A DNA stretch of 64,000 bases from Flavitalea sp966112615 (GTDB lineage Bacteria > Bacteroidota > Bacteroidia > Chitinophagales > Chitinophagaceae): contig CBHWDO010000001.1 of NCBI GenBank assembly GCA_966112615.1, positions 310,001 through 374,000 of the forward strand, read 5' to 3'. Within the stretch, counting starts at the first letter, position 1. Every line of letters begins with the position of its first letter. Positions 17,578 to 26,069 of the stretch are shown here, piece after piece. The notes beneath the pieces are model-generated. The model saw nothing but the letters and a program-made list of their open reading frames with translations, ran no database searches and had not been told where the DNA came from. The position numbers were made by a program, and so were the translations under genes.

Positions 17578-19028
17578 GAAGGGTTCTTAATTTTCAATTG
17601 TAAAACATCATCTACCTGCAGGTAAGAAAGCTTCTTCGCAACAATACGCTTATCCTTATCCAACAGGTAAATTATAGGGGTTTGATATACATCATATAAT
17701 TGTCTGAATCCTGGCCTTCCTGCTGCACTGATGGCTTCTTCCGTTGAGGGCAATTGATAAACATGTAACCAGTCTTTCAATTCATACTGTGCAATGAATT
17801 TTTTCCATTCATCGGCAGGACCATCAACTTTCACTCCATAAACTTTTACTCCCTGGGCTTTCCATTTTGCTTTATAGATTGAATCAACTTTGGGCACTAC
17901 TTCTTTACAATGTCCGCAGGTTGGATCCCAGAAAACCACCACTGTATAAGGTGCTTTCACATCATACAATTTCATTCGCTTGCCTGCACTGTCTACCATA
18001 TCAAGATCAGCAGCAGGCTGACCGATCAGATTCGCCATCAAACTATATGCTCGCTTATCAACAAACTCTCGATATTGTTTTGTAAAGAATGGCGCCTTCC
18101 CGGTATTGATATATTTTTCGAAGAGATGTACAAACACAGCATCCTGTCCCATGTATTCCGGGTTGATGTACTGCTGCACAAATTTCACGAGTAAAAATTT
18201 GAACATCTCCGGAGTTGCCCTTGCAGGCAGCAGCATATTATCAACTTCTTTTATGATACTGTCTGACTGGGGAACCACCAGGTCTCTGAAGTACCTTTCA
18301 ACCTTTGGTTCAAAGAATGGAGTACGAACAAGTCTTTCGTCATCGAACTCAACACCATCCCAGTAATGTGATTTGAAATAACGATAACCAAAACTGCTGT
18401 CGGTCTTTCCATTTGGAAGCTTAGGTGCGGGCGGCACAACAGGTTCTTTCATCGCTTTGAATAGCATGGTTAAAAAAGAGGTAGGGTCTTTTTTCGTGAT
18501 ACTGTCACGATAATGCTGCATCCTCTCATTGATTCCCCTGATCTTTTCCACTGCAGCAATTGAATCTTTCGCCGGCAAACCCGATCTTAAACTTTGCTGC
18601 AACTGGTTAACCACCTGGCCATTCCTGCTGGCCATTATTGAATATTGTTGAAAAGCACTGTTCTCGGCAGTTCCATTGTACACAATGCTTTGGGGAAGAA
18701 GGGCACTATCTGCGCTGACAGAAAATTGCTGGTCCCTATCGATCAGTAATTCCAGCATGATCTGTTTTTGTGGTGAAACAAGAAAGTAAATGCCTCCCGG
18801 AAGCTTTTCCTTTCCCTTAAAAACACCTTTGGAATTGGCATCAAGCTTAACAGAATCAGCCAGTGCCTTGATCTTACCATAGTGATATCCCAGGTAAACA
18901 TACTGGTTGCTGAAGGGCTTTAGCGTTACCTGTATCTCATAACCCTGCGCCATGGCAAATGTGGAAAATGACACCATGGCAAACACCAGTAAGATCGCAC
19001 GCAGCTTTTGTTGAATCATCATACGCAT
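17574..19028 (-). CDS. Exported thioredoxin-like (TlpA/AhpC-TSA) protein with DUF4369-like N-terminus
   Basis: The 484-aa protein has a signal peptide (AFAMAQG). Residues 28-120 form a beta-rich domain resembling DUF4369. A helical middle section follows, and a C-terminal thioredoxin fold carries the redox motif C-G-H-C in FWDPTCGHCKEVVPK. Such proteins reduce or exchange disulfides in the periplasm of Bacteroidota. The DUF4369 match is from general pattern, not a search. Of two ATGs, 19028 gives MRMMIQ; starting two or three residues later is equally possible. The gene overlaps the following parvulin gene by 4 bp, which supports a shared role in envelope protein folding. Confidence 0.85.
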   Translation of the reverse strand: MRMMIQQKLRAILLVFAMVSFSTFAMAQGYEIQVTLKPFSNQYVYLGYHYGKIKALADSVKLDANSKGVFKGKEKLPGGIYFLVSPQKQIMLELLIDRDQQFSVSADSALLPQSIVYNGTAENSAFQQYSIMASRNGQVVNQLQQSLRSGLPAKDSIAAVEKIRGINERMQHYRDSITKKDPTSFLTMLFKAMKEPVVPPAPKLPNGKTDSSFGYRYFKSHYWDGVEFDDERLVRTPFFEPKVERYFRDLVVPQSDSIIKEVDNMLLPARATPEMFKFLLVKFVQQYINPEYMGQDAVFVHLFEKYINTGKAPFFTKQYREFVDKRAYSLMANLIGQPAADLDMVDSAGKRMKLYDVKAPYTVVVFWDPTCGHCKEVVPKVDSIYKAKWKAQGVKVYGVKVDGPADEWKKFIAQYELKDWLHVYQLPSTEEAISAAGRPGFRQLYDVYQTPIIYLLDKDKRIVAKKLSYLQVDDVLQLKIKNPS

Positions 19029-19126
19029 ATCAAACGGAAAAATATCAAACTTTCTTTCGCCCGTAAAAATTAATCATTTAAACAGTCTGTTACTTTTTAT
19101 ATTACACGCTTCAAACTTTTTACTCA

Positions 19127-22100
19127 ATGAAGATAGCTTCGCTTCTTGTGCTGATGGGAACCTCCCTTATCAGCTTTGGTCAACAGATCGATCTTTCTAA
19201 ACAATTCAGCAACTGGAAACCCCGCGCCATCGGACCCGCCGGTATGAGTGGACGAATCACCACCATCGATGCGTTGGCAGACGACCCAAACCATATTGTG
19301 TTGGGATCTGCATCAGGTGGTGTCTGGAAAACCAAGAATGGTGGCCACGATTGGTCTCCCATCTTTGATGAGCAGTCAACTCTAAACATTGGCGCCGTTG
19401 CCATTCAACAAAATAACCCATCCATTCTTTGGGTAGGAACTGGAGAAGGAAACCCAAGAAATTCCATCAACCTCGGAGAGGGAATGTACAAATCCATCGA
19501 TGGCGGTAAGAACTGGATAAAGACCGGCCTGGATAAAACAAGCAATATTCACCGTATTCTAATTGACCCGGTGAATCCGAATACTGTTTATGCAGGTGTT
19601 ATTGGAAATCCATATGCTTCACATCCTGATCGTGGAGTTTTCAAAACCACCGATGGAGGCATGAGCTGGCAAAAAGTGCTGTATACCAATGATAGCTCGG
19701 GTATTGCAGACATGATCATGGACCCATCCAACCCAAATAAACTCTTCGCTGCCATGTGGGAACACCGCAGAACTCCCTGGAGTCTGAAAAGCGGCGGCAA
19801 GGGCTCCGGCCTTTATATGACCGTTGATGGCGGAAAGAACTGGAAAAAACTTGGTAAGAAAGAAGGTCTGCCAGACGGAGATTATGGACGTATCGGCCTG
19901 GCGATCAGTCGTTCAAATCCAAACAGGGTATATGCGTTGGTAGAAGCTACCAAGAATGGACTCTATCGTTCCGATGATGGTGGTTATACCTGGGAACTGG
20001 TGAACAGTGAAACCCAGTGGGTAACAAACCGTCCTTTTTATTTCCAGGATATTGCCGTGGATCCGCAGAACGAAAACCGGGTGTGGCTGATCTACCAGAT
20101 GATTTCAGCAAGTGAGGATGGTGGAAAATCATTCAAAGTAGTGATTCCTTATAACGGTATCCACCCTGATCACCATGCTTTCTGGATCAATCCAAAAGAT
20201 GGCAATTTTATTATTGATGGAAATGATGGCGGAATCGGCATTTCGCGCGACCGCGGTAAAACCTGGGCTTTTGATGAAAAGATCCCCGTAGGACAATTCT
20301 ACCATATCAATGTGGATGACCAGATCCCTTACAATGTAATGGGAGGAATGCAGGATAATGGTTCATGGAGAGGTCCAGCCTATACCTGGATGAGTGCTGG
20401 AATCAAAAACTATTATTGGGAAAACCTTTGGGGAGGCGATGGTTTCGATGTTATGCCGGATGCAGAGGATCCGAACTGGGTTTATGCTATGAGCCAGGGC
20501 GGAAGTGTGGGTCGTTATCATGTTCCAACAGGTCAGCAATGGTATATCAAACCACAAACACTGGATACTGCGGTGAAACTGCGTTTCAACTGGAATGCAG
20601 CGATCGCACAGGATCCTTTCGATAAGAAAACAATTTATTTTGGTAGCCAGTTCCTGCACAAAAGCACTGATAAAGGGGTGAACTGGGAGATCATTTCTCC
20701 TGACCTGACCACTAACGACAGTGTAAAAATTGACCAGTCGAATAATGGTGGGATCTCAGTTGATATTACCGGGGCAGAGAACTTCTGTACCATTTTAACC
20801 ATTGCTCCTTCTGCAAAACAGCAGGGTGTGATCTGGGCTGGAACCGATGATGGAAATGTTCAGTTAACCAGGGATGGTGGTAAAACCTGGACCAGTTTCC
20901 GTGGTAAGATTCCCGGAATGCCAACAGGAGCATGGGTTCCACAGATCATTGCATCCAGGTACAATGCAGGTGAAGCATTTGTTGTAGTGAATGATTACCG
21001 CAGGGGTGATCAGCGTCCGTTTGTTTTCAGGACTTCAGATTTTGGAAAGACCTGGACCCGTATGATCGATGAAAAGAAAGTAAAAGGTTATGCTTTATGC
21101 GTTCTCCAGGATCCTGTTCAGCCAAACCTGGTTTTTGTTGGAACCGAAAACGGTCTGTGGGTTAGCCTTGATAACGGAGTAAGTTTCCAACAGTGGAAAA
21201 ATGGATATCCATCCGTTTCGACTTTCGACCTTGCTATCCAGGAAAGGGAAGCCGACCTGGTAGTTGCCAGCTTTGGTCGCGCCATTTATGTCCTGGATGA
21301 TATTCGCCCGCTTCGTGAACTGGCCGCAAACAAAGGGCTGGTAAAATCAAGATTTGATGTATTCAGTACTCCGGATGCTTACCTGGCCTCTATCAGGAAT
21401 GCACCGGGATATGAGTGGAGCACCTGGGGAATCTGGGATGCACCAAACCGTCCGACCGGGGCCATGATCTCTTATTATATTGACAAGAAGGATTCTACTC
21501 TGAAATCAGCAGCCGATTCTGTATTCGTAAAGATCTATAACGATAGAAATGAGCAGATCCGCAGCCTGAAATGGAAGTCAGACACAGGATTCAACCGTAA
21601 AAGCTGGAACCTGGAAGAAAAAGGATTCCGCAACCCGGGTTCTGCAAAACCAACCGCTTCAAGCCCTGAGCCAGGCGGATGGGATGTACTTCCTGGAAAA
21701 TATAAAGTAGTGATCAGCTATGGAAAGAATGTGGATTCCACAATGGTCACTGTAAAAGCAGACCCAAGGATTGAAGACAATACCGCGATCTTAACTGCTC
21801 AAAGAAATATGCAGAAAGCCCTTCAGGAAAAAGCTTCAAGATTAACGGAGGGAATGGACAGGTTAACTGAAGCAGAAGGTGTGGCTAATAAGATTCAGGC
21901 GCAATTGAAAGACGTGGAAGGCAAGGATGCTGATTCTTTAAGGAAATCATCCAAAGCCGTACTTGATTCAATTAAATCCATCAGGGAATATATTTCAGGG
22001 AAACCACAGACCAGGCAGGGTTATGGCAATGTTCCGCAGATCACTGTACTCAACCAGTTTGCTGCGGCAAGATCTGCAATCAGTTCAAAAATGGCAATGC

Positions 22101-22258
22101 CGGGCAGACAGGAAAAGATTTTGGTTGACAGGGCGGAAGCAATGATCAATGCTGCTGTTGGGAAGATCAATAATTTCTTTGCAGGGCAGTGGGCCAATTA
22201 TAGAAAGCAGGTAGAATCAAATCCTGTGAAGTTGTTTAAAGAGTATGCACCGTTGTAA
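19127..22258 (+). CDS. Secreted Asp-box (VPS10/sortilin-like) beta-propeller protein
   Basis: The 1043-aa protein has a signal peptide (SLISFGQQ). Its long propeller region carries at least ten Asp-box turns of the form S-x-D-G-G-x-x-W. Examples are KSIDGGKNWIK, KTTDGGMSWQK, MTVDGGKNWKK, RSDDGGYTWEL and LTRDGGKTWTS, spread over about residues 65-700. The last 250 residues are Lys/Gln/Ala-rich and probably helical. Databases often label such proteins glycosyl hydrolases because of the Asp-boxes, but no catalytic residues are recognisable, so enzymatic activity is unproven. The aminotransferase gene follows after 13 bp, but that gap holds its own -7 box. Confidence 0.82.
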   Translation: MKIASLLVLMGTSLISFGQQIDLSKQFSNWKPRAIGPAGMSGRITTIDALADDPNHIVLGSASGGVWKTKNGGHDWSPIFDEQSTLNIGAVAIQQNNPSILWVGTGEGNPRNSINLGEGMYKSIDGGKNWIKTGLDKTSNIHRILIDPVNPNTVYAGVIGNPYASHPDRGVFKTTDGGMSWQKVLYTNDSSGIADMIMDPSNPNKLFAAMWEHRRTPWSLKSGGKGSGLYMTVDGGKNWKKLGKKEGLPDGDYGRIGLAISRSNPNRVYALVEATKNGLYRSDDGGYTWELVNSETQWVTNRPFYFQDIAVDPQNENRVWLIYQMISASEDGGKSFKVVIPYNGIHPDHHAFWINPKDGNFIIDGNDGGIGISRDRGKTWAFDEKIPVGQFYHINVDDQIPYNVMGGMQDNGSWRGPAYTWMSAGIKNYYWENLWGGDGFDVMPDAEDPNWVYAMSQGGSVGRYHVPTGQQWYIKPQTLDTAVKLRFNWNAAIAQDPFDKKTIYFGSQFLHKSTDKGVNWEIISPDLTTNDSVKIDQSNNGGISVDITGAENFCTILTIAPSAKQQGVIWAGTDDGNVQLTRDGGKTWTSFRGKIPGMPTGAWVPQIIASRYNAGEAFVVVNDYRRGDQRPFVFRTSDFGKTWTRMIDEKKVKGYALCVLQDPVQPNLVFVGTENGLWVSLDNGVSFQQWKNGYPSVSTFDLAIQEREADLVVASFGRAIYVLDDIRPLRELAANKGLVKSRFDVFSTPDAYLASIRNAPGYEWSTWGIWDAPNRPTGAMISYYIDKKDSTLKSAADSVFVKIYNDRNEQIRSLKWKSDTGFNRKSWNLEEKGFRNPGSAKPTASSPEPGGWDVLPGKYKVVISYGKNVDSTMVTVKADPRIEDNTAILTAQRNMQKALQEKASRLTEGMDRLTEAEGVANKIQAQLKDVEGKDADSLRKSSKAVLDSIKSIREYISGKPQTRQGYGNVPQITVLNQFAAARSAISSKMAMPGRQEKILVDRAEAMINAAVGKINNFFAGQWANYRKQVESNPVKLFKEYAPL

Positions 22259-22259
22259 T

Positions 22260-22267
22260 TAGTTTTG
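22260..22267 (+). promoter_or_regulatory. Probable -7 box of the aminotransferase gene
   Basis: TAGTTTTG is an exact TAnnTTTG. The start ATG at 22272 begins 4 bp later, and TTTA, one base from TTTG, lies 21 bp upstream. If used, it gives a practically leaderless message. Confidence 0.45.
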
Positions 22268-22271
22268 CACT

Positions 22272-23525
22272 ATGAAATTATCGCACTTATCAGAAACACT
22301 GATCGGATCAGAGATCGTGAAGCTCGGAGGAGAGATCCGGGAGAAGATCCGCCAGGGAGAAAGGATCTACAATTTTACTGTTGGTGATTTCGATCCCTCA
22401 GTTTTTCAGATTCCGCAGGAACTGGAAGACGGAATTGTTGAAGCCTATCGTAAGCATTTTACCAATTACCCATTGGCTGAAGGTAACCTTGACCTTCGCC
22501 AGTCTATATTGAAGTTTATCAAAGAAAGGCAGGGGCTGGATTATGCTACAGATGAAATTCTTGTTGCAGCTGGTGGCCGTCCTTTGATCTATGCTTTGTT
22601 CAGAGCTATCTGCGACCAGGGAGATAAAGTGATCTATGGTGTTCCGTCCTGGAATAACAATCACTACACCCATTTCGTAGGTGGTGAACACGTTGTGATA
22701 GAAGCAACTGAAGCATCGAACTTCATGCCGAAGGCTGAAGATATCCACCCTCACCTGGAAGGCGCAACCTTACTGGCACTCTGTTCACCGCAGAATCCAA
22801 CTGGAACTACTTTCTCAAAAGAAGACCTGGAAGAAATCTGCGATATGGTAATCGAAGAAAACAAAAAAAGAGGAGAGGGCAGGAAACTTATCGTGATGTA
22901 CGATCAGATGTACTGGCACCTAACCTATGGTGATATCAAACACTATGACCCGGTTTCCCTGAGACCTGAAATGAAGGAATACACAGTTTTTGTGGATGCC
23001 ATCAGTAAGGTTTTTGCAGCCACAGGTGTTAGAGTGGGTTGGTCGATTGGTCCTGCAAAGATCATTTCAAAAATGAAAGCGATCCTTGGACATGTTGGTG
23101 CATGGGCGCCCATGGCGGAACAGAAAGCCGTAGCAAATTATCTTCAACAGCCCGAGGCAATTGACCGTTTCCTCACCAAATTCAGAAAGGATGTTGAGTT
23201 CAGGCTCAGAAGCATTTATAATGGATTTGTAAAACTAAAGAATGAAGGTCATCCCATAGATGCCATTGCTCCGCAGGCCGCAATATATCTTACCATCAAA
23301 CTGGACCTGGTAGGAAAAACTACTGCTGAAGGAAAGAAGATTGAAGATCAGTCAGAGGTCACTGCCTACCTGTTAAACGAAGCAAAACTTGCGATAGTTC
23401 CATTCTATGCATTTGGTGCTTCTAAAACTTCGGCGTGGTACCGCTTAAGCGTCGGAACCTGTAAGGAAGATGAGATAGATGAGATGCTCGGAAAACTTGG
23501 AGACGCACTAAGAAAACTGAAATAA
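22272..23525 (+). CDS. Class I/II pyridoxal-phosphate aminotransferase
   Basis: The 417-aa protein is a fold-type I aminotransferase resembling aspartate/aromatic transaminases. The substrate loop GDFDPSVFQIP is near residue 40 and CSPQNPTGTTF near residue 173. The cofactor-binding lysine is Lys246 in AISKVFAATGVRVGW, and the carboxylate-binding arginine is in AWYRLSVGTC near the end. No amino-acid biosynthesis genes flank it, so the true amino donor and acceptor cannot be set. A strong terminator follows 8 bp after the stop. Confidence 0.9.
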   Translation: MKLSHLSETLIGSEIVKLGGEIREKIRQGERIYNFTVGDFDPSVFQIPQELEDGIVEAYRKHFTNYPLAEGNLDLRQSILKFIKERQGLDYATDEILVAAGGRPLIYALFRAICDQGDKVIYGVPSWNNNHYTHFVGGEHVVIEATEASNFMPKAEDIHPHLEGATLLALCSPQNPTGTTFSKEDLEEICDMVIEENKKRGEGRKLIVMYDQMYWHLTYGDIKHYDPVSLRPEMKEYTVFVDAISKVFAATGVRVGWSIGPAKIISKMKAILGHVGAWAPMAEQKAVANYLQQPEAIDRFLTKFRKDVEFRLRSIYNGFVKLKNEGHPIDAIAPQAAIYLTIKLDLVGKTTAEGKKIEDQSEVTAYLLNEAKLAIVPFYAFGASKTSAWYRLSVGTCKEDEIDEMLGKLGDALRKLK

Positions 23526-23533
23526 AATAAAAG

Positions 23534-23556
23534 ACCCCACAGATTGTGGGGTTTTT
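23534..23556 (+). terminator. Rho-independent terminator after the aminotransferase gene
   Basis: A perfect 8-bp stem ACCCCACA / TGTGGGGT with a GAT loop is followed by TTTTC and more T. A-rich bases on the left also allow function for the leftward 82-aa gene. Confidence 0.85.
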
Positions 23557-23570
23557 CTTTTTTGAGAAGT

Positions 23571-23819
23571 TCAATTTTTATTGATCAGGAATACGAAAGG
23601 TTTTAAATCCTTGTACTTAATAACATCCCTGATGAAATGAGACTTCTGCAATATCTTATACCTGTTGAGATCTGCAACTTCATGTGCAACACACATGCAG
23701 TCGACCGTTTCTGAATTGACCAGCAACCTGTGCAATTGCTCCAATTCAAACTCTATGGCCTCCTGGCTCAGACTTTCTTCCTTAACCAGGACAAGCAAAT
23801 CTCTGTTAGGTTTTTTCAT
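23571..23819 (-). CDS. Conserved-looking small protein of unknown function
   Basis: The 82-aa product has no signal peptide or membrane span. It begins MKKPNRDLLVLVKEE and has a helical, acidic first half (EAIEFELEQLHRLLV), two cysteines as VDCMCVAHE, and a basic, hydrophobic end (FVFLINKN). I do not recognise a family. It starts 12 bp after the stop of a 44-codon lipoprotein gene in the same direction, so the two likely form a unit. The terminator at 23534-23556 closes it. The frame is well used and has a good ATG, so I take it as real. Confidence 0.6.
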   Translation of the reverse strand: MKKPNRDLLVLVKEESLSQEAIEFELEQLHRLLVNSETVDCMCVAHEVADLNRYKILQKSHFIRDVIKYKDLKPFVFLINKN

Positions 23820-23831
23820 GACTAATAGGAA

Positions 23832-23966
23832 TTAGTATCCAACAAATCCTTTATTCAATCCACATCCGCAATTTTTGGACTTACCCATTTTGGATCCTGA
23901 AGCGCATGCAGTAAATAAACTTACGAGAACTAACAATAAAATAATTCGGGTGTTCAGGTTTCGCAT
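23832..23966 (-). CDS. Tiny lipoprotein, 44 aa
   Basis: The reverse strand encodes MRNLNTRIILLLVLVSLFTA followed by a cysteine at position 21, a basic start with a hydrophobic core and FTAC lipobox. The mature part of about two dozen residues ends in K-N-C-G-C-G-L-N-K-G-F-V-G-Y. The CGCG pair and Lys/Gly-rich ending suggest a small structural or metal-binding peptide, but no function is known to me. Processed at Cys21, it would leave a 24-residue lipopeptide. The ATG follows a TAATTTTT stretch, one base from a -7 box. It is read 12 bp ahead of the 82-aa gene. Confidence 0.65.
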   Translation of the reverse strand: MRNLNTRIILLLVLVSLFTACASGSKMGKSKNCGCGLNKGFVGY

Positions 23967-24015
23967 AAAAATTACCGTATAATTTAAATACTTTAACGCA
24001 AAAATTGGCGCTAAA

Positions 24016-25167
24016 GTGGCTGAACCCTCAAAAAATTTAGTTAACGAAAGAAACCCGGTAGTGTTGATTTCGCCTCTTGACTGGGGAATGGGTCATACAA
24101 CCCGATGTATACCGATAATCAGAGCCTTAACCAAATTGCCATGTTCTATTATTATCGCCTGTAACTCAATTCAAAAATCCCTTCTTCAAAAAGATTTCCC
24201 TAGTCTTCGGTACGTTGATCTTAACGGATACAATATATTTTATGGCCGGGACAAAAGCCAAACATTAATTCAATTAATTCGCCAAATACCTAAAATATTG
24301 ACCTCAATCAAGGAGGAACGATGGTTTTTAGAAGATTTCCTTGCCCAAAATGAGATAGACCTTATAATATCTGACAATCGATATGGATTTTTTCATCCAA
24401 AAGCGTTTTCTGTTATGATTACACACCAGTTAGAATTATTCTCTGGTGTTGCAAAATGGCTTGACAGGCAGGGTCAGAGGCAGGTATACCGTTTCCTTAC
24501 TCATTTTGACCTTTGCCTGATACCTGATCAGCAGGGGGGTCATTCCATTGCCGGTAAGCTTTCCAATCCATCAACCCTTCCTTCAATTCCAACAAAATAT
24601 ATCGGACCCCTTTCCAGGTTTTCTGTAACGACGCATAAAGCAGATCCAAAACATTTACTGATCATTTTATCGGGACCGGAACCACAGAGAAGTGTTCTTG
24701 AAAAGAAGATATTACAGCAGGTGAAGGAACTTCCTTATACAATTGTTTTAGTGAGGGGGACCAATCTGCCATTGAAAGTTCCGGTTGGAAATATTGAAGT
24801 CATCAACATAGCTGAATCAAAAGAACTGGAACAGCTGATCGATGATGCTTCAATGGTCATCTGCAGGGCAGGCTATTCTTCTTTTATGGACCTTTTCATC
24901 AAACAAAAAAAGATACTGGCGATTCCGACTCCGGGGCAGGGAGAACAGGAATACCTGGCAAAGAAACTGGGAGACGAAGGATATATCTTTACAACTAAAC
25001 AAAAGAACCTCGACCTGGAAAAACAGGTTCTACAGGCATTGGCCATGGATCTTAAGATCTTCCCAATTCATCACTCAGATGTAGAACTGGAGATGCAAAA
25101 CATTTTACAACTGGCTATTGCGAAAAAATCAGGACTTACCTTTGCGCCTCAAAATATTTCTGTTTGA
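24016..25167 (+). CDS. MurG-like (family 28 type) glycosyltransferase
   Basis: The 383-aa protein has the two-domain GT-B layout. The N-terminal nucleotide-sugar-independent half opens with ISPLDWGMGHTTRCIPI. The C-terminal half contains VICRAGYSSFMDLFI and IPTPGQGEQEYLAKKL, the donor-binding signature of MurG-type enzymes. No membrane span is present, so it would act at the cytoplasmic face. The acceptor is not known; peptidoglycan MurG itself is unlikely because none of the cell-division genes is nearby. The start is GTG at 24016, since the conserved beta-strand begins only about 15 codons later. The stop overlaps the next gene's TTG start (TTGA), implying coupled translation. Confidence 0.8.
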   Translation: MAEPSKNLVNERNPVVLISPLDWGMGHTTRCIPIIRALTKLPCSIIIACNSIQKSLLQKDFPSLRYVDLNGYNIFYGRDKSQTLIQLIRQIPKILTSIKEERWFLEDFLAQNEIDLIISDNRYGFFHPKAFSVMITHQLELFSGVAKWLDRQGQRQVYRFLTHFDLCLIPDQQGGHSIAGKLSNPSTLPSIPTKYIGPLSRFSVTTHKADPKHLLIILSGPEPQRSVLEKKILQQVKELPYTIVLVRGTNLPLKVPVGNIEVINIAESKELEQLIDDASMVICRAGYSSFMDLFIKQKKILAIPTPGQGEQEYLAKKLGDEGYIFTTKQKNLDLEKQVLQALAMDLKIFPIHHSDVELEMQNILQLAIAKKSGLTFAPQNISV

Positions 25168-26069
25168 AACATTGGAAAGCCCACCTGGCAGTGCTTGGCG
25201 CAAATATTCTTTTCGGTATAAATTTTAGTGTTGCACAATACTTAACACGGAATAAAATGCAGCCCCTTGGTCTGAACTTAATTCGTGTAACCATCACCGT
25301 TAGTTTGCTTTGGCTATTGTGGATCTTTTCAAAAGAAAAAGCAGGCATACAAAAAAAGCATATCGGTCGGTTTGTTGCATGCAGCTTGACCGGAGTAGTG
25401 ATCAACCAGATCCTGTTTATCAAAGGTGTTTCTTTAACCCTGAGTATTCATGCTGCATTATTGACACTTGTTACTCCGATCTTCATTACCATAGTTGCTG
25501 CATGGATGGGGACTGAGCCGCTAAGCAGGTTTAAGATCATCGGGCTTATTACAGGTATAGGTGGTGCCTGTTTATTGGTATTGGAAAGAAATCATTCCGG
25601 CAATGCATCAGCCGACCAGGTATTCTGGGGTGATGTTTACATCATCATTAATGCGATCTCCTATACATTTTACTTTGTTTTAGTGAAGCCGTTGATGGCG
25701 GCATACAAACCGATTCATGTGACACGTTGGGTCTTTACATTTGGAGCACTATTCATGATACCAATTGCATTTAAAAGTTTTTCCATCATCAACTGGAATG
25801 AAATGCACCTGGTCGATTATGCTGCAACATTGTTTGTAGCAATAGGAGCAACTTTCTTTGCTTACCTTTTTAATATTTATGGAATCGGGAAGCTGGGAAG
25901 TTCCACTACAGGTGCATACATCTATACACAACCGGTATTTGCTGCGATCATTGCAATAATTTTTTTGGGTGAAGAGATGACCTTTACAAAAATAATAGCC
26001 GCCGGACTGATTGCCGGCGGCGTATATTTTGTTAACAGGAAAACAGTTGCTGAAAAACTTATTGCCTGA
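25164..26069 (+). CDS. EamA-family (drug/metabolite transporter superfamily) permease
   Basis: The 301-aa protein has about ten hydrophobic spans arranged as two EamA repeats, the first from residue 7 and the second from about residue 150. Gly- and Pro-containing motifs typical of the family include LVTPIFITIVAAW and YIYTQPVFAAIIAIIFLGE. The substrate is unknown; relatives export amino acids or related metabolites. The start is a TTG overlapping the stop of the glycosyltransferase gene by the TTGA tetranucleotide. Its 3' end overlaps the convergent T9SS-protein gene by 11 bp, leaving no room for a terminator between them. Confidence 0.87.
   Translation: MKHWKAHLAVLGANILFGINFSVAQYLTRNKMQPLGLNLIRVTITVSLLWLLWIFSKEKAGIQKKHIGRFVACSLTGVVINQILFIKGVSLTLSIHAALLTLVTPIFITIVAAWMGTEPLSRFKIIGLITGIGGACLLVLERNHSGNASADQVFWGDVYIIINAISYTFYFVLVKPLMAAYKPIHVTRWVFTFGALFMIPIAFKSFSIINWNEMHLVDYAATLFVAIGATFFAYLFNIYGIGKLGSSTTGAYIYTQPVFAAIIAIIFLGEEMTFTKIIAAGLIAGGVYFVNRKTVAEKLIA

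Noticed and set aside
19127..22258. Glycoside hydrolase (sialidase or xyloglucanase)
   Set aside because: Asp-boxes only show a propeller fold; no sialidase arginine triad or hydrolase acids could be recognised.
24016..25167. Peptidoglycan MurG
   Set aside because: The C-terminal signature is MurG-like, but the gene is outside any division-cell-wall cluster and the N-terminal half differs; called only as a related glycosyltransferase.
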